Positions 1 to 7,201 of a stretch of 9,329 nt of DNA are shown here, in pieces. Both the position numbers and the translations under genes were made by a program. The DNA lies in NCBI GenBank assembly GCA_002376725.1, contig DFOM01000028.1, positions 1-9,329 of the forward strand, given 5' to 3'. The DNA comes from Cloacimonetes bacterium UBA3541. Lineage in GTDB: Bacteria; Cloacimonadota; Cloacimonadia; Cloacimonadales; Cloacimonadaceae. Below the pieces are notes generated by a model. The model saw nothing but the letters and a program-made list of their open reading frames with translations. It made no database searches and was not told the DNA's origin. How positions within the stretch are numbered: the stretch's first letter is position 1; every line of letters begins with the position of its first letter.

Positions 1-67
1 ACCGCGTTAATAATACCGGGAATGGATGAAAGCTGGTACCGCATGATGCAAAGGAGGACCTTTGCAT
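1..67 (+). repeat. Flanking repeat, left copy 1 (truncated by window edge)
   Basis: This segment matches 182-248 with five mismatches over 67 bases, so the two copies lie in direct orientation exactly 181 bp apart. It contains the words TTAATAATACCGGGAAT and GGTACCGC and ends in a perfect hairpin at 46-67 (arms ATGCAAAGG and CCTTTGCAT, loop AGGA). Two degenerate 16-bp units starting ACCTT-GCAT follow at 58-73 and 74-89, as after copy 2. The upstream half of the repeat seen in copy 2 (137-181) lies outside the window. The 62-codon open frame crossing this copy is best explained as chance. Confidence 0.85.
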
Positions 68-136
68 TCCAGAACCTTGGCATACCCTTACGGTGTGTAG
101 TAGTAGGGGTGTTTAGATGTCCCCATCTGCACAAGC

Positions 137-248
137 TTCGCAGAAACTTTCTAAAATATAATATTAAGTACAAGAAATTACACCGCATTAATAATACCGG
201 GAATAAATGAAAACTGGTACCGCTTGATGCAAAGGAGGACCTTTGCAT
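137..248 (+). repeat. Flanking repeat, left copy 2 (full core)
   Basis: This is the most complete copy of the flanking repeat. Its right part repeats 1-67 directly. Its whole length, from CTTCGCAGAAACTTTCTA to the hairpin at 227-248, aligns to the reverse complement of 9216-9329 with scattered substitutions. The hairpin has perfect 9-bp arms (ATGCAAAGG/CCTTTGCAT) around AGGA. The copies have diverged in bases but keep the ACCGC, ACCGGGAAT and GTACCGC words. It has no coding potential and no recognisable transposase. The family could be a non-autonomous mobile repeat or a REP-like intergenic element; the sequence alone does not decide. Confidence 0.82.
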
Positions 249-301
249 ACCAATACCTTTGCATACCAATACCTTTGCATACCAGTACTTTGTATAGCAA
301 T
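239..301 (+). repeat. 16-bp tandem repeat, four units (last one degenerate)
   Basis: The unit ACCTTTGCATACCAAT occurs at 239-254 and 255-270, with one change at 271-286, and decays at 287-301. The first unit begins inside the right arm of the hairpin at 227-248, so the tandem array grows out of the hairpin arm. The same arrangement in weaker form follows repeat copy 1 (58-89). Units are too short and have no spacers, so this is not a CRISPR array. Confidence 0.85.
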
Positions 302-343
302 ACATAATAGGGTTAAAATAATTCTAAAAAATGCATATTTCAC

Positions 344-369
344 TTGACATTATTTACATAAATTAAAAT
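344..369 (+). promoter_or_regulatory. Possible sigma-70 promoter for the cas operon
   Basis: A perfect TTGACA box lies at 344-349. The nearest reasonable -10 box is TAAAAT at 364-369, which leaves a 14-bp spacer, shorter than the optimum. A small inverted repeat, CCTAA-CT-TTAGG (370-381), sits between the -10 box and the cas6 start and could be an operator, or could be chance. The position just upstream of the first gene supports a promoter here, but the exact boxes are uncertain. Confidence 0.4.
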
Positions 370-391
370 CCTAACTTTAGGGTTATTGACT

Positions 392-1261
392 ATGTTATTT
401 TTAGAATTAAAAGTTTCTTTTTCTTTGGATGACAAGATAGAGTTAGATAGGGATCTTTCATCAGCACTCAGAGGTGTCTGGGGCAGGGTCTTACGAAGCA
501 ATTTTTGTTATCAAAAGAATCTTGAGTGTTCCGAATGTAACTTTGAGAATTGCACCTATTATATACTTTTTGAGAAAAAGTATTCTCACTCCAACCAATA
601 TCATCCTTATATCATACAAGCATGTTTTCTTGAACCAGGACTTATTGAGGCAATATTCAAATTTTTCGGTTGGGTTTGTGAACACTATGAGAAATTGCTT
701 TATTCTATTATCAAGATGAATGGTAGAAAGTTGATGCTTCAGGGCAAAGAGTATATTATGGAGCTTCAGAGCATAAAAGATAGGGAAGGTAGGGCTCTTT
801 TTACCCGTTTTAGCGAAAAGATTAAGAGACCAAAATTGATAGAATTAGATTTTGAGCCGGAGGAATGTTCAGCGGTGGAGATTAAGTTTAAAACACCTTT
901 GAGACAGAAGGAGGGAGGTTCTTTAATGCCCAATTTTCAATGGGAACCTTTTGCCAAAAGCTTAATCCATAGGGTTCGTTTTATCAATAAACATTTTAAT
1001 CGTGATGAGCTTCCCATTCCAGAGCATATAGATATATCTTCTACCCTTGTTTCAGAGAGTGAGGTTTACTGGAGTGAAAAACCCCGTCATTCTTTCAGAC
1101 AGGATAGCAAGATGAGCATCGGTGGTCTTTTAGGGAAAGTAAGAGTTGAGAATATCAGTCCAGAGATGATGGCTATTTTAAAATTGGGCACCTATATTCA
1201 TTGTGGGAAGCAATGCACCTTTGGCAATGGAGAGATAGAGTTAAAAAAATGTCATATTTAG
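392..1261 (+). CDS. cas6: CRISPR pre-crRNA processing endoribonuclease, Cas6 family (RAMP)
   Basis: Cas6 cuts the long CRISPR transcript within each repeat to give the crRNAs loaded into the Csm complex. The 289-residue protein shows the pattern of the Cas6 group with the PF10040-type C-terminal domain: an N-terminal cysteine cluster (C46, C49, C54, in CSECNFENC) followed by a tyrosine-rich strand and, further on, YHPYIIQ. It ends with a glycine-rich segment, YIHCGKQCTFGNGEIEL, near residues 268-284, typical of RAMP RNA-binding loops. The cysteines may bind a metal. I chose ATG at 392; a TTG at 386 is in frame, but TAGGG at 378-382 is better spaced for the ATG. It is the first gene of the operon, separated from cas10 by about 150 bp. 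Catalytic residues cannot be assigned by eye. Family assignment is strong; the exact Cas6 subgroup is not settled. Confidence 0.86.
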   Translation: MLFLELKVSFSLDDKIELDRDLSSALRGVWGRVLRSNFCYQKNLECSECNFENCTYYILFEKKYSHSNQYHPYIIQACFLEPGLIEAIFKFFGWVCEHYEKLLYSIIKMNGRKLMLQGKEYIMELQSIKDREGRALFTRFSEKIKRPKLIELDFEPEECSAVEIKFKTPLRQKEGGSLMPNFQWEPFAKSLIHRVRFINKHFNRDELPIPEHIDISSTLVSESEVYWSEKPRHSFRQDSKMSIGGLLGKVRVENISPEMMAILKLGTYIHCGKQCTFGNGEIELKKCHI

Positions 1262-1279
1262 AAGAGAGGCAGTCATATT

Positions 1280-1297
1280 ATTAATTATATAATTAAT
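1280..1297. other. 18-bp perfect AT palindrome between cas6 and cas10
   Basis: ATTAATTATATAATTAAT is a perfect palindrome and is followed directly by a T-run (1297-1303). It lies between cas6 and the small ORF at 1319. All-AT pairing would be weak as a terminator. It could be a partial attenuator, a protein-binding site or simply AT-rich spacer. Confidence 0.4.
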
Positions 1298-1318
1298 TTT
1301 TTTATAAGTGGAGGCAAG

Positions 1319-1414
1319 ATGTTGAGGTTTAAAAAAGAAATGCAGGCTTTGCTTGAATGCACTGAGTTTTATTTATCAAGTGCTTTCAAAAAAAAGCTGA
1401 AGGAGGATAGATGA
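1319..1414 (+). CDS. Small hypothetical ORF (31 aa) translationally linked to cas10
   Basis: ATG at 1319 is preceded by GTGGAGGC (GGAGG about 1310-1314) at normal spacing. The frame stays open for 31 codons and stops at TGA 1412-1414, overlapping the cas10 ATG in an ATGA junction. The peptide begins MLRFKKEMQALLECTEF and ends FKKKLKEDR. It is lysine-rich, net basic and probably helical, with no signal peptide or known motif. The cas10 ribosome binding site (AAGGAGG, 1400-1406) lies inside its last codons, so one role could be coupling translation into cas10. I do not recognise a family. It may be a real microprotein, a leader peptide, or a chance frame with a good RBS; conservation in relatives would decide. 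Confidence 0.5.
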   Translation: MLRFKKEMQALLECTEFYLSSAFKKKLKEDR

Positions 1415-3924
1415 GTCTGAGCATACATCACATCGTTTTTGCTGCTTTGATGCATGACATCGGAAAAGTTATCCAGCGTAGTGGAGCAGAAAATATTCCC
1501 AGATATGAATCAAAATGTAGAAATGATAAGGGATATTTAACGCATAAACATGCTATGTGGACGGCTGGCTTTTTAGAAGAGTTTTCCCTACCACTTCCTG
1601 AAGATAACTGGAATGCCATTATAGAGATAGCCAGTTCTCATCATTGCCGGGATTCCTGGACAATGACTAATTACGACCATTATCTAAACTATCTCATAGA
1701 GGCTGATAATATTGCTGCCAGCTGGGATAGGAACAAACCAGAAGAAAATCCAGAGGAAGATAAGGCAAAAAGCAGATTTTATGAGATGCCACTTTTTTCT
1801 GTGTTAAGTTTATTTCGCCAGAAACCTGATGAGACAAATACTCTTGCCTATCATCTCACTCCGAAAACTAAAGATAATATAAAGCCAGAAAAGATAGAGC
1901 GACACGATATGCGAGAAGAATATGCCAAACTCTATACGCAATTCAAAGAAGAATACTCTAAAATGCATCAGTATTTTCTTCCTTTAGCTTCTCAATCCGA
2001 TTTTGAAACAGAACATTTCCCTCAGTACATAGATGCTGTAGATGCTTTACTGGCAAAGTATTTCTGGTGCGTTCCAGGAAATACTCAGGAAAAATATCCC
2101 ACCTCTTCTCTTTATCAACATATGCGCAACACTGCTACCATTGCTGCAGCTTTTTATGCTGCGGGAAAAGGCGAAAAGAAACAGGATAGTCCTTTAATGA
2201 TTGTAGCGGGTGACCTTAATGGCATTCAGACTTATCTTTACGATCTCAATCCAGAAAATTCCAATAAAGCAAGTAAACTTCTGCGGGCAAGATCCTTCCA
2301 GATTCAGATGATTAATGAACTCACCGCTCAAAGAGTGGTGAAAGAGCTTTCTCTTTCGCGCTTGAATATATTTTCCAACCTGGGAGGTAAGTGGTTAATG
2401 CTTGCACCTGCCACAGAAGAAAATATGGCTAAACTGCAGGAATTGAAAGAACAGATTAACAAAGATATCTATCAGAGATTCCTGGGCACAGTAAGTCTCA
2501 ATCTGAATTGGGATACTATTTTAGCACATCCTCAGCAGGATTTGAATATGCAGAATTTCTTAATAACTATGAATCGGGTCTTTGAAAATCTGGAAAAGGA
2601 GAAGCTACATCGCTTTAATAGTATTTTACAAGAAGAAAGCAAATGGAAAACCGATTCTTTTGTCATCAATCATAATAATCTGTATTATAACGAAATCTGT
2701 TCCTTCTGTCACCGACGCAATTCTCAGAAAGAGGCAACGGAAGAATATATAAAGTTTGAAGACCCGGAAGATAAAGAGGCAAAAGTTTGTCCCCATTGCC
2801 GAAAAGAAATAAAGCTGGGAAAGGAACTGGTTGATAATAATTTCTATAAAATTTATTATAGCGAAAAAGAAGAGCCAGCTGCCTATATTAGTTTTGCAAA
2901 TATGCATTTAAGTAAAGTACGAGATGAAGAAACAAATAATTTGAGACCTGGTCAGTATTATTTCCAGATTAAAGAAAAGAAAGAACACCTACCTGTCTTC
3001 CCAGTTGCTACATTTGTTCCCCACAATGCTGATGGAACGGTTAAAGATTTCAGTCAAATAGCAAAACAAAGTCAAGGGTTACAAGCCAATGCTGTTATTA
3101 AGGGTGATGTAGATAACCTTGGCTTTTTGCTGAGCAATCCCTGGAAGTTTGATGAAAACAATCGGATTGCCTGCTCTATTACTGATTATACCACTCTTTC
3201 CAATATGCTACATTACTTTTTCAGCACCGTAGTTCATAAGCTCCAGGAAGAAAAATATCCTGAATCCATCTATACTATCTATTCTGGTGGAGATGATTTC
3301 TGTATGATTGGAGCCTATGATAAGATTATAGAATTCTCAAAGGATTTGCGAGAGGAGTTTGATAATTATTGTGGCAAAAATCCTCATCTCCATTTTTCTG
3401 CTGCCATAACTTTAATTCATCCCAAACAACCAATCAGATTTTCAATTCATAGCACAGATGCTAAGCTGGAATTAGCCAAAAGCGAGAAAGGCAAGGATAG
3501 TCTGTATCTTTATGAATCAGTAGTTAATTGGAAAGAAGTTCCAGGGCTTTTAGATCTCTCTAAAGATATGGATACCTGGTTAGAGGATAAAAAGTTAACT
3601 CAGCAATTTCTTTATCGTTTGTTAAGCTATCATAATATGTATTTAAATACTCTAAATAAAGAGACCGATATCCGAAATTATATGTATCAATCCCTATTAT
3701 TTTACGATATTCGCAGAAATTTAGCACCATTAGGTAAGAAAGAAGATATGGATTTCCAGAATTTCATTCAGAACCTACTGGATACCATCGGTTTAAAAGA
3801 AAGTCCCACAATGAAAAATATCAGAATCCCGGTATGCCATACCATATATAAACATAGAAAAAAACCTAATTCATCAAAAAATAAGGAGGATAAAAATGCA
3901 AAACAGGCAGAATCCACAATATAA
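1411..3924 (+). CDS. cas10: Type III-A CRISPR effector Cas10/Csm1 (HD nuclease and cyclic oligoadenylate synthase)
   Basis: Cas10 is the large subunit of the Csm complex. In this family the HD domain cuts single-stranded DNA and the second palm domain makes cyclic oligoadenylates from ATP once target RNA is bound. At 837 residues its length is normal. The HD domain looks intact: H15-D16 in LMHDIGK, H45/H47 in THKHAMW, H77-H78, and D99 in EADNIAA. A degenerate first palm follows (AGDLNGIQTYLYDL). A zinc ribbon comes next with C430, C433, C460 and C463. The active palm has the metal-binding KGDVDNLG (D566, D568) and an unbroken GGDD at 626-629. A helical C-terminal part ends in a charged lysine-rich tail that overlaps csm2 by 29 bp. 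The start is fixed by AAGGAGG at 1400-1406. Both enzymatic centres are predicted active. Confidence 0.96.
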   Translation: MSLSIHHIVFAALMHDIGKVIQRSGAENIPRYESKCRNDKGYLTHKHAMWTAGFLEEFSLPLPEDNWNAIIEIASSHHCRDSWTMTNYDHYLNYLIEADNIAASWDRNKPEENPEEDKAKSRFYEMPLFSVLSLFRQKPDETNTLAYHLTPKTKDNIKPEKIERHDMREEYAKLYTQFKEEYSKMHQYFLPLASQSDFETEHFPQYIDAVDALLAKYFWCVPGNTQEKYPTSSLYQHMRNTATIAAAFYAAGKGEKKQDSPLMIVAGDLNGIQTYLYDLNPENSNKASKLLRARSFQIQMINELTAQRVVKELSLSRLNIFSNLGGKWLMLAPATEENMAKLQELKEQINKDIYQRFLGTVSLNLNWDTILAHPQQDLNMQNFLITMNRVFENLEKEKLHRFNSILQEESKWKTDSFVINHNNLYYNEICSFCHRRNSQKEATEEYIKFEDPEDKEAKVCPHCRKEIKLGKELVDNNFYKIYYSEKEEPAAYISFANMHLSKVRDEETNNLRPGQYYFQIKEKKEHLPVFPVATFVPHNADGTVKDFSQIAKQSQGLQANAVIKGDVDNLGFLLSNPWKFDENNRIACSITDYTTLSNMLHYFFSTVVHKLQEEKYPESIYTIYSGGDDFCMIGAYDKIIEFSKDLREEFDNYCGKNPHLHFSAAITLIHPKQPIRFSIHSTDAKLELAKSEKGKDSLYLYESVVNWKEVPGLLDLSKDMDTWLEDKKLTQQFLYRLLSYHNMYLNTLNKETDIRNYMYQSLLFYDIRRNLAPLGKKEDMDFQNFIQNLLDTIGLKESPTMKNIRIPVCHTIYKHRKKPNSSKNKEDKNAKQAESTI
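3883..3889 (+). promoter_or_regulatory. csm2 ribosome binding site inside the cas10 tail
   Basis: AAGGAGG ends six bases before the csm2 ATG at 3896 and lies within the last codons of cas10. It decides the csm2 start and shows that the 29-bp overlap is genuine, which suggests coupled translation of the two subunits. Confidence 0.8.
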
Positions 3925-4321
3925 TCAAAATTACCAAGACAAGACAACAAAAGTTGATCAATTTGGACCTTTCTTCAATCCTGATGGTTCTCTTGTTCTG
4001 GACTGGGTTGGAGAAAAGGCTCGTCAGACTTCCGAGCAAATGGCAAGAGCAACCCCTCAACTTACATCTACTGGATTAAGAAATTTCTATAATGAGTTTC
4101 TTCGCATCAAAGACCTGCCCGAGAGTCATAAACAGGAAAAGATTATCCTGATTAAACTCTTAGTGGCAAAAGTGGAATATAAGAAGACTACTAAGAAGGT
4201 TCCGTTTATATTCGTAGAATTCATCAATCAATTGGTTAAAGAGATAGGCGAAAGCACAGAGCGTTTTGAAAAAGCCTGTCTAATTATGGAAGCTTTAGTT
4301 GGCTTCAATCCCAAAAAATAA
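3896..4321 (+). CDS. csm2: Type III-A effector small subunit Csm2
   Basis: Csm2 is the small, all-helical subunit that stacks along the inner filament of the Csm complex and contacts the crRNA-target duplex. The 141-residue product has the usual Csm2 size. It carries the family segment LTSTGLRNFYNEFLRI at about residues 56-71, followed by predicted helices rich in lysine and glutamate. The first 14 residues are almost all Q, N and Y (QNRQNPQYNQNYQ), a low-complexity extension probably disordered. The gene begins inside the end of cas10 and stops 12 bp before csm3. Identification rests on position between cas10 and csm3 plus the conserved helix. Confidence 0.9.
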   Translation: MQNRQNPQYNQNYQDKTTKVDQFGPFFNPDGSLVLDWVGEKARQTSEQMARATPQLTSTGLRNFYNEFLRIKDLPESHKQEKIILIKLLVAKVEYKKTTKKVPFIFVEFINQLVKEIGESTERFEKACLIMEALVGFNPKK

Positions 4322-4333
4322 TAGGAGGCAAAA

Positions 4334-5038
4334 ATGCTAAAAACTAAAAAAATAACAGGAAAGATAGTGCTTAAAAGTGGTCTTCATATCGGAGGCAATA
4401 AAGAGACCCTGCAGATTGGAGGAATTGATAATCCCGTTATAAAAAATCCCATAACAAATGAACCTTATATTCCTGGTTCTTCCTTAAAGGGAAAAACTCG
4501 TTTTCTGCTGGAACACTATTATGGATTAGTTTCCAGTGGAGATATTCCTGGAGTGCAAGTTTCAGGTGATAAACACTGGGATAAAAATAAGATAGCCGTC
4601 ATTTTTGGGCATATGGAACATGATAAAGAAAGCACTAAACCTACCAGAGTCATTTTTTCTGATAGCAAGCTTTTAGGAGTTATGAATGAAGAGGGAGTGA
4701 TAGATACAGATAAAGAGAAACTGAAAAGGAAAATGCTCTCTGACTTTGTGGAATCCAAAACTGAAGTTGCTATAGATCGCATTACCGGTACAGCTAAAAG
4801 TGGTGCTTTGAGAATTATTGAAAGAGTTCCTGCAGGGGTAGTCTTTGACCTGGAAATAATTTTAAAATCCTATGAATCTGACGAAGAAGCTGAGTTTCTG
4901 GATATCCTGCTTAAAGGTCTAAAACTTTTACAGAATGATGCTCTGGGTGGTTCTGGTTCCAGAGGAAGTGGCAGAATTGAAATCCATGATTTGAAGGTTG
5001 ATGGAGTAGATAAATCTCTGGATGAAATAAGCCTTTAG
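4334..5038 (+). CDS. csm3: Type III-A RAMP protein Csm3 (target-RNA endonuclease, Cas7 family)
   Basis: Csm3 forms the backbone of the Csm complex and cuts bound target RNA at 6-nt steps, using one aspartate per subunit. The 234-residue protein has the classic pattern: LKSGLHIGG near residues 13-21, then GGIDNPVIK with D32 in the position of the known catalytic aspartate, then YIPGSSLKGKTR at 45-56. The glycine-rich RAMP loop GGSGSRGSGR lies at 205-214. The active site therefore looks intact. AGGAGG at 4323-4328 fixes the ATG, just after the csm2 stop. No unusual insertions are visible. Confidence 0.97.
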   Translation: MLKTKKITGKIVLKSGLHIGGNKETLQIGGIDNPVIKNPITNEPYIPGSSLKGKTRFLLEHYYGLVSSGDIPGVQVSGDKHWDKNKIAVIFGHMEHDKESTKPTRVIFSDSKLLGVMNEEGVIDTDKEKLKRKMLSDFVESKTEVAIDRITGTAKSGALRIIERVPAGVVFDLEIILKSYESDEEAEFLDILLKGLKLLQNDALGGSGSRGSGRIEIHDLKVDGVDKSLDEISL

Positions 5039-5048
5039 GAGGATATAA

Positions 5049-6068
5049 ATGGCTTCCTATAAGATAACCTGGAAACCGCTTTCAGGATTTTCCACTCCTC
5101 TGGATAGTGATTCTATCTTCGGACATTTTTGCTGGGCTTTAAATTATCTCTATGAGGATGAGCAAAAAAAGCTGGAAGAAATGCTGACAGAACTGGAAAA
5201 ACGACCAGCTCTAATTTTTTCTTCTGCTTTTCCAGCAGGAAAACTTCCTAAACCGGTATTTCCTTTGAGTCAAAATAATATATCCAAAATCTGGCAAAAA
5301 CTTATTGAAGATTCACCACCCTCAAGTAAAAAAATAGATGAGAAAATTCTTTATACTCTCAATAAAAAAGTTAAGAAGAATCGTTTTATAGAAAGGGATA
5401 TGTTGAAACAAAAATCCTTTGAATATGACCCAGAAGAGTTCTATTATCTGAATATGAAGAAAGAACTGCATAACTATAACGAATCTCTTAATATACCATA
5501 CGAAGAGCAAGAAAAAACTGCCTCTACTCTTGAGTTCCATAACAGAATTGATAGATTAACTGGAACCACTATTCCTTCTGGAGATGTGTTTGTCTCACCT
5601 ATAAACTTTTACAATAAAGAAATGGAATCCTATCTGGAAACAGATTTATATGAGCTGGAAGAACTGCAAAAAGTCTTTAATCTTATCTCTATGCTGGGGT
5701 TCGGTAAAGACAAACATACGGGTAAGGGAAGATTTGAAATTAAAGTGGAACCATTTGACTGGGGAGAATGTTCTCTATGTAATGCCTATCTGAATCTTTC
5801 TAATATGATTCCAGCTGAGAGTGATCCCATAAGGGCTTTTTATGAGAGTAAAACAAAATTCGCTAAGGTGGGAGGAGATTTTGCTCTGGAGGAGACTCCT
5901 TTTAAATATCCTTTATATATCATTCTACCAGGAGCTGTTTTCTTTGCTCAGGAAGGATATTCTCGTCCTAAGGGTAGCCTTATTCCAAATGTTCATCCCC
6001 ATTCTAAAGTAGTTCAAAATCTTTATTCTTATAATCTTCCCATCTTTATCAAGGAGGAGCAGCTATGA
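5049..6068 (+). CDS. csm4: Type III-A RAMP protein Csm4 (Cas5 family, crRNA 5' tag binding)
   Basis: Csm4 caps the crRNA 5' handle end of the complex and holds Cas10. The 339-residue protein opens with a RAMP strand and the typical LDSDSIFGHFCWAL at about 18-31. It carries RLTGTTIPSGDVFVSPI in the middle and ends the first RAMP half with the glycine-rich GFGKDKHTGKGRF at 217-229. A second ferredoxin-like half follows. The ribosome binding site AGGAGG (5037-5042) overlaps the csm3 stop codon, and the gene ends in an ATGA overlap with csm5, so expression is tightly coupled. Confidence 0.93.
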   Translation: MASYKITWKPLSGFSTPLDSDSIFGHFCWALNYLYEDEQKKLEEMLTELEKRPALIFSSAFPAGKLPKPVFPLSQNNISKIWQKLIEDSPPSSKKIDEKILYTLNKKVKKNRFIERDMLKQKSFEYDPEEFYYLNMKKELHNYNESLNIPYEEQEKTASTLEFHNRIDRLTGTTIPSGDVFVSPINFYNKEMESYLETDLYELEELQKVFNLISMLGFGKDKHTGKGRFEIKVEPFDWGECSLCNAYLNLSNMIPAESDPIRAFYESKTKFAKVGGDFALEETPFKYPLYIILPGAVFFAQEGYSRPKGSLIPNVHPHSKVVQNLYSYNLPIFIKEEQL

Positions 6069-7165
6069 AACCTTTTAAGATTCCCTATTCATTAACGATT
6101 ATGACACCATTTCATATTGGAACAGGTGAAGAATTAGACCCCTTTACAATTGTTATTAAAGATAACTATCTCTATCGCTTGAATCAACTGGAATTCATTC
6201 ACTATCTGTTACAGGAAAAAGAAAAAGAATTTCAAAAAGTGATGTATGTAGGAAATATCGTAGCTATCCAACAATTTTTTCAGGAAAACTTCAATCCGGA
6301 GGTCAAGGATACCTGGTTTTATCGCTACCTTATTAATAAAAATATCGCAGATGAGTATATAAAGAAAACCAGTTCTGGGGATAATCAGGGTCTAATTAAA
6401 GAATTTATCCGCAACACCACTCTATATCAACCTTATATTCCAGGAAGTTCTATAAAAGGTTCTATTCGCACTGCTATTCTTTCTTCTTTGCAAGATTCTA
6501 AGAAAGTTAAACTTAATCAGGAAAAAAGTAATGACTCGGAGGTTCAAGCTATCCTTTTAGATTACTGGAATTTTGAAAAACGAGTGGCTGATATACCTTC
6601 TGACCCCTTCAAATTTATTAAATTCGCTGATATCCCTTTTAAAAATGATTGGATATCTCTTTTAAAGGTAGAAATTAAGAATTTAACCGCTGACGAAAAA
6701 CCTAAAAATCCGCAAATTCCCTCTTATACTAAATCAAGTAAAGAATCAGAAATCCCAATTTTTATGGAATTAGGACTTTCTGCTAAAGAACCAAGAATAT
6801 TACATTCGGAATTGACTATTAACATCACGGATAACAATAATCCTGGTATTAAAAAACTACTTCCTAAGGGAAAAGCTTCTATGACCGATTTTATCCAAAT
6901 GATTAAAGATTACTATAAAACTCAGTTTGATAAAGAAAAAAATGTGATGGCGAACTTCCAACCTTTAAAAAATGCGTATGATATTCTGGCAGATTATTTT
7001 AAAGTCATTGAGCAAAAAGAAAATGAGTGTATTATAAGACTTGGTTTTGGTTCCGGTCAAAATTATTGCACCTATGCAATGTTAAATTATAGCCCTAAAA
7101 GCAGAAAGGTGGTTCAAAATCTTCCCTTGGGGTGGTTCAAAATGACTTTTGACCTTAAACAGTAG
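6065..7165 (+). CDS. csm5: Type III-A RAMP protein Csm5 (crRNA 3' end capping subunit)
   Basis: Csm5 sits at the 3' end of the crRNA in the Csm complex and is linked in studied systems to crRNA 3' trimming through host nucleases. The 366-residue protein shows the family signatures: TPFHIGTGEELDPF at about 14-27, PYIPGSSIKGSIRTAIL from residue 123, and the glycine-rich loop GFGSGQNY from residue 327. The start overlaps the csm4 stop (ATGA), with AAGGAGG at 6051-6057. The 36-bp gap after it, before the CARF gene, is the longest between genes of the downstream block and holds a weak AT-only inverted repeat (AATTAA at 7166-7171, TTAATT at 7181-7186). Confidence 0.95.
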   Translation: MKPFKIPYSLTIMTPFHIGTGEELDPFTIVIKDNYLYRLNQLEFIHYLLQEKEKEFQKVMYVGNIVAIQQFFQENFNPEVKDTWFYRYLINKNIADEYIKKTSSGDNQGLIKEFIRNTTLYQPYIPGSSIKGSIRTAILSSLQDSKKVKLNQEKSNDSEVQAILLDYWNFEKRVADIPSDPFKFIKFADIPFKNDWISLLKVEIKNLTADEKPKNPQIPSYTKSSKESEIPIFMELGLSAKEPRILHSELTINITDNNNPGIKKLLPKGKASMTDFIQMIKDYYKTQFDKEKNVMANFQPLKNAYDILADYFKVIEQKENECIIRLGFGSGQNYCTYAMLNYSPKSRKVVQNLPLGWFKMTFDLKQ

Positions 7166-7201
7166 AATTAACTGATTTGATTAATTAAACAGGGGGAGTA
7201 A

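Noticed and set aside
22..210. 62-codon open frame on the + strand
   Set aside because: It lies entirely within the repeat region, has no ribosome binding site before its ATG, and the same frame is not kept in the second repeat copy.
239..301. Possible CRISPR array
   Set aside because: The units are 16 bp, directly abutting, with no unique spacers between them.
474..719. 81-codon alternative frame inside cas6
   Set aside because: It is nested in the well-supported Cas6 frame with no RBS and no family-like motif.
2626..2907. 93-codon minus-strand frame inside cas10
   Set aside because: It is a shadow of the zinc-ribbon coding region of cas10; it has no RBS, and its hydrophobic composition is what antisense reading of lysine/glutamate-rich codons gives.
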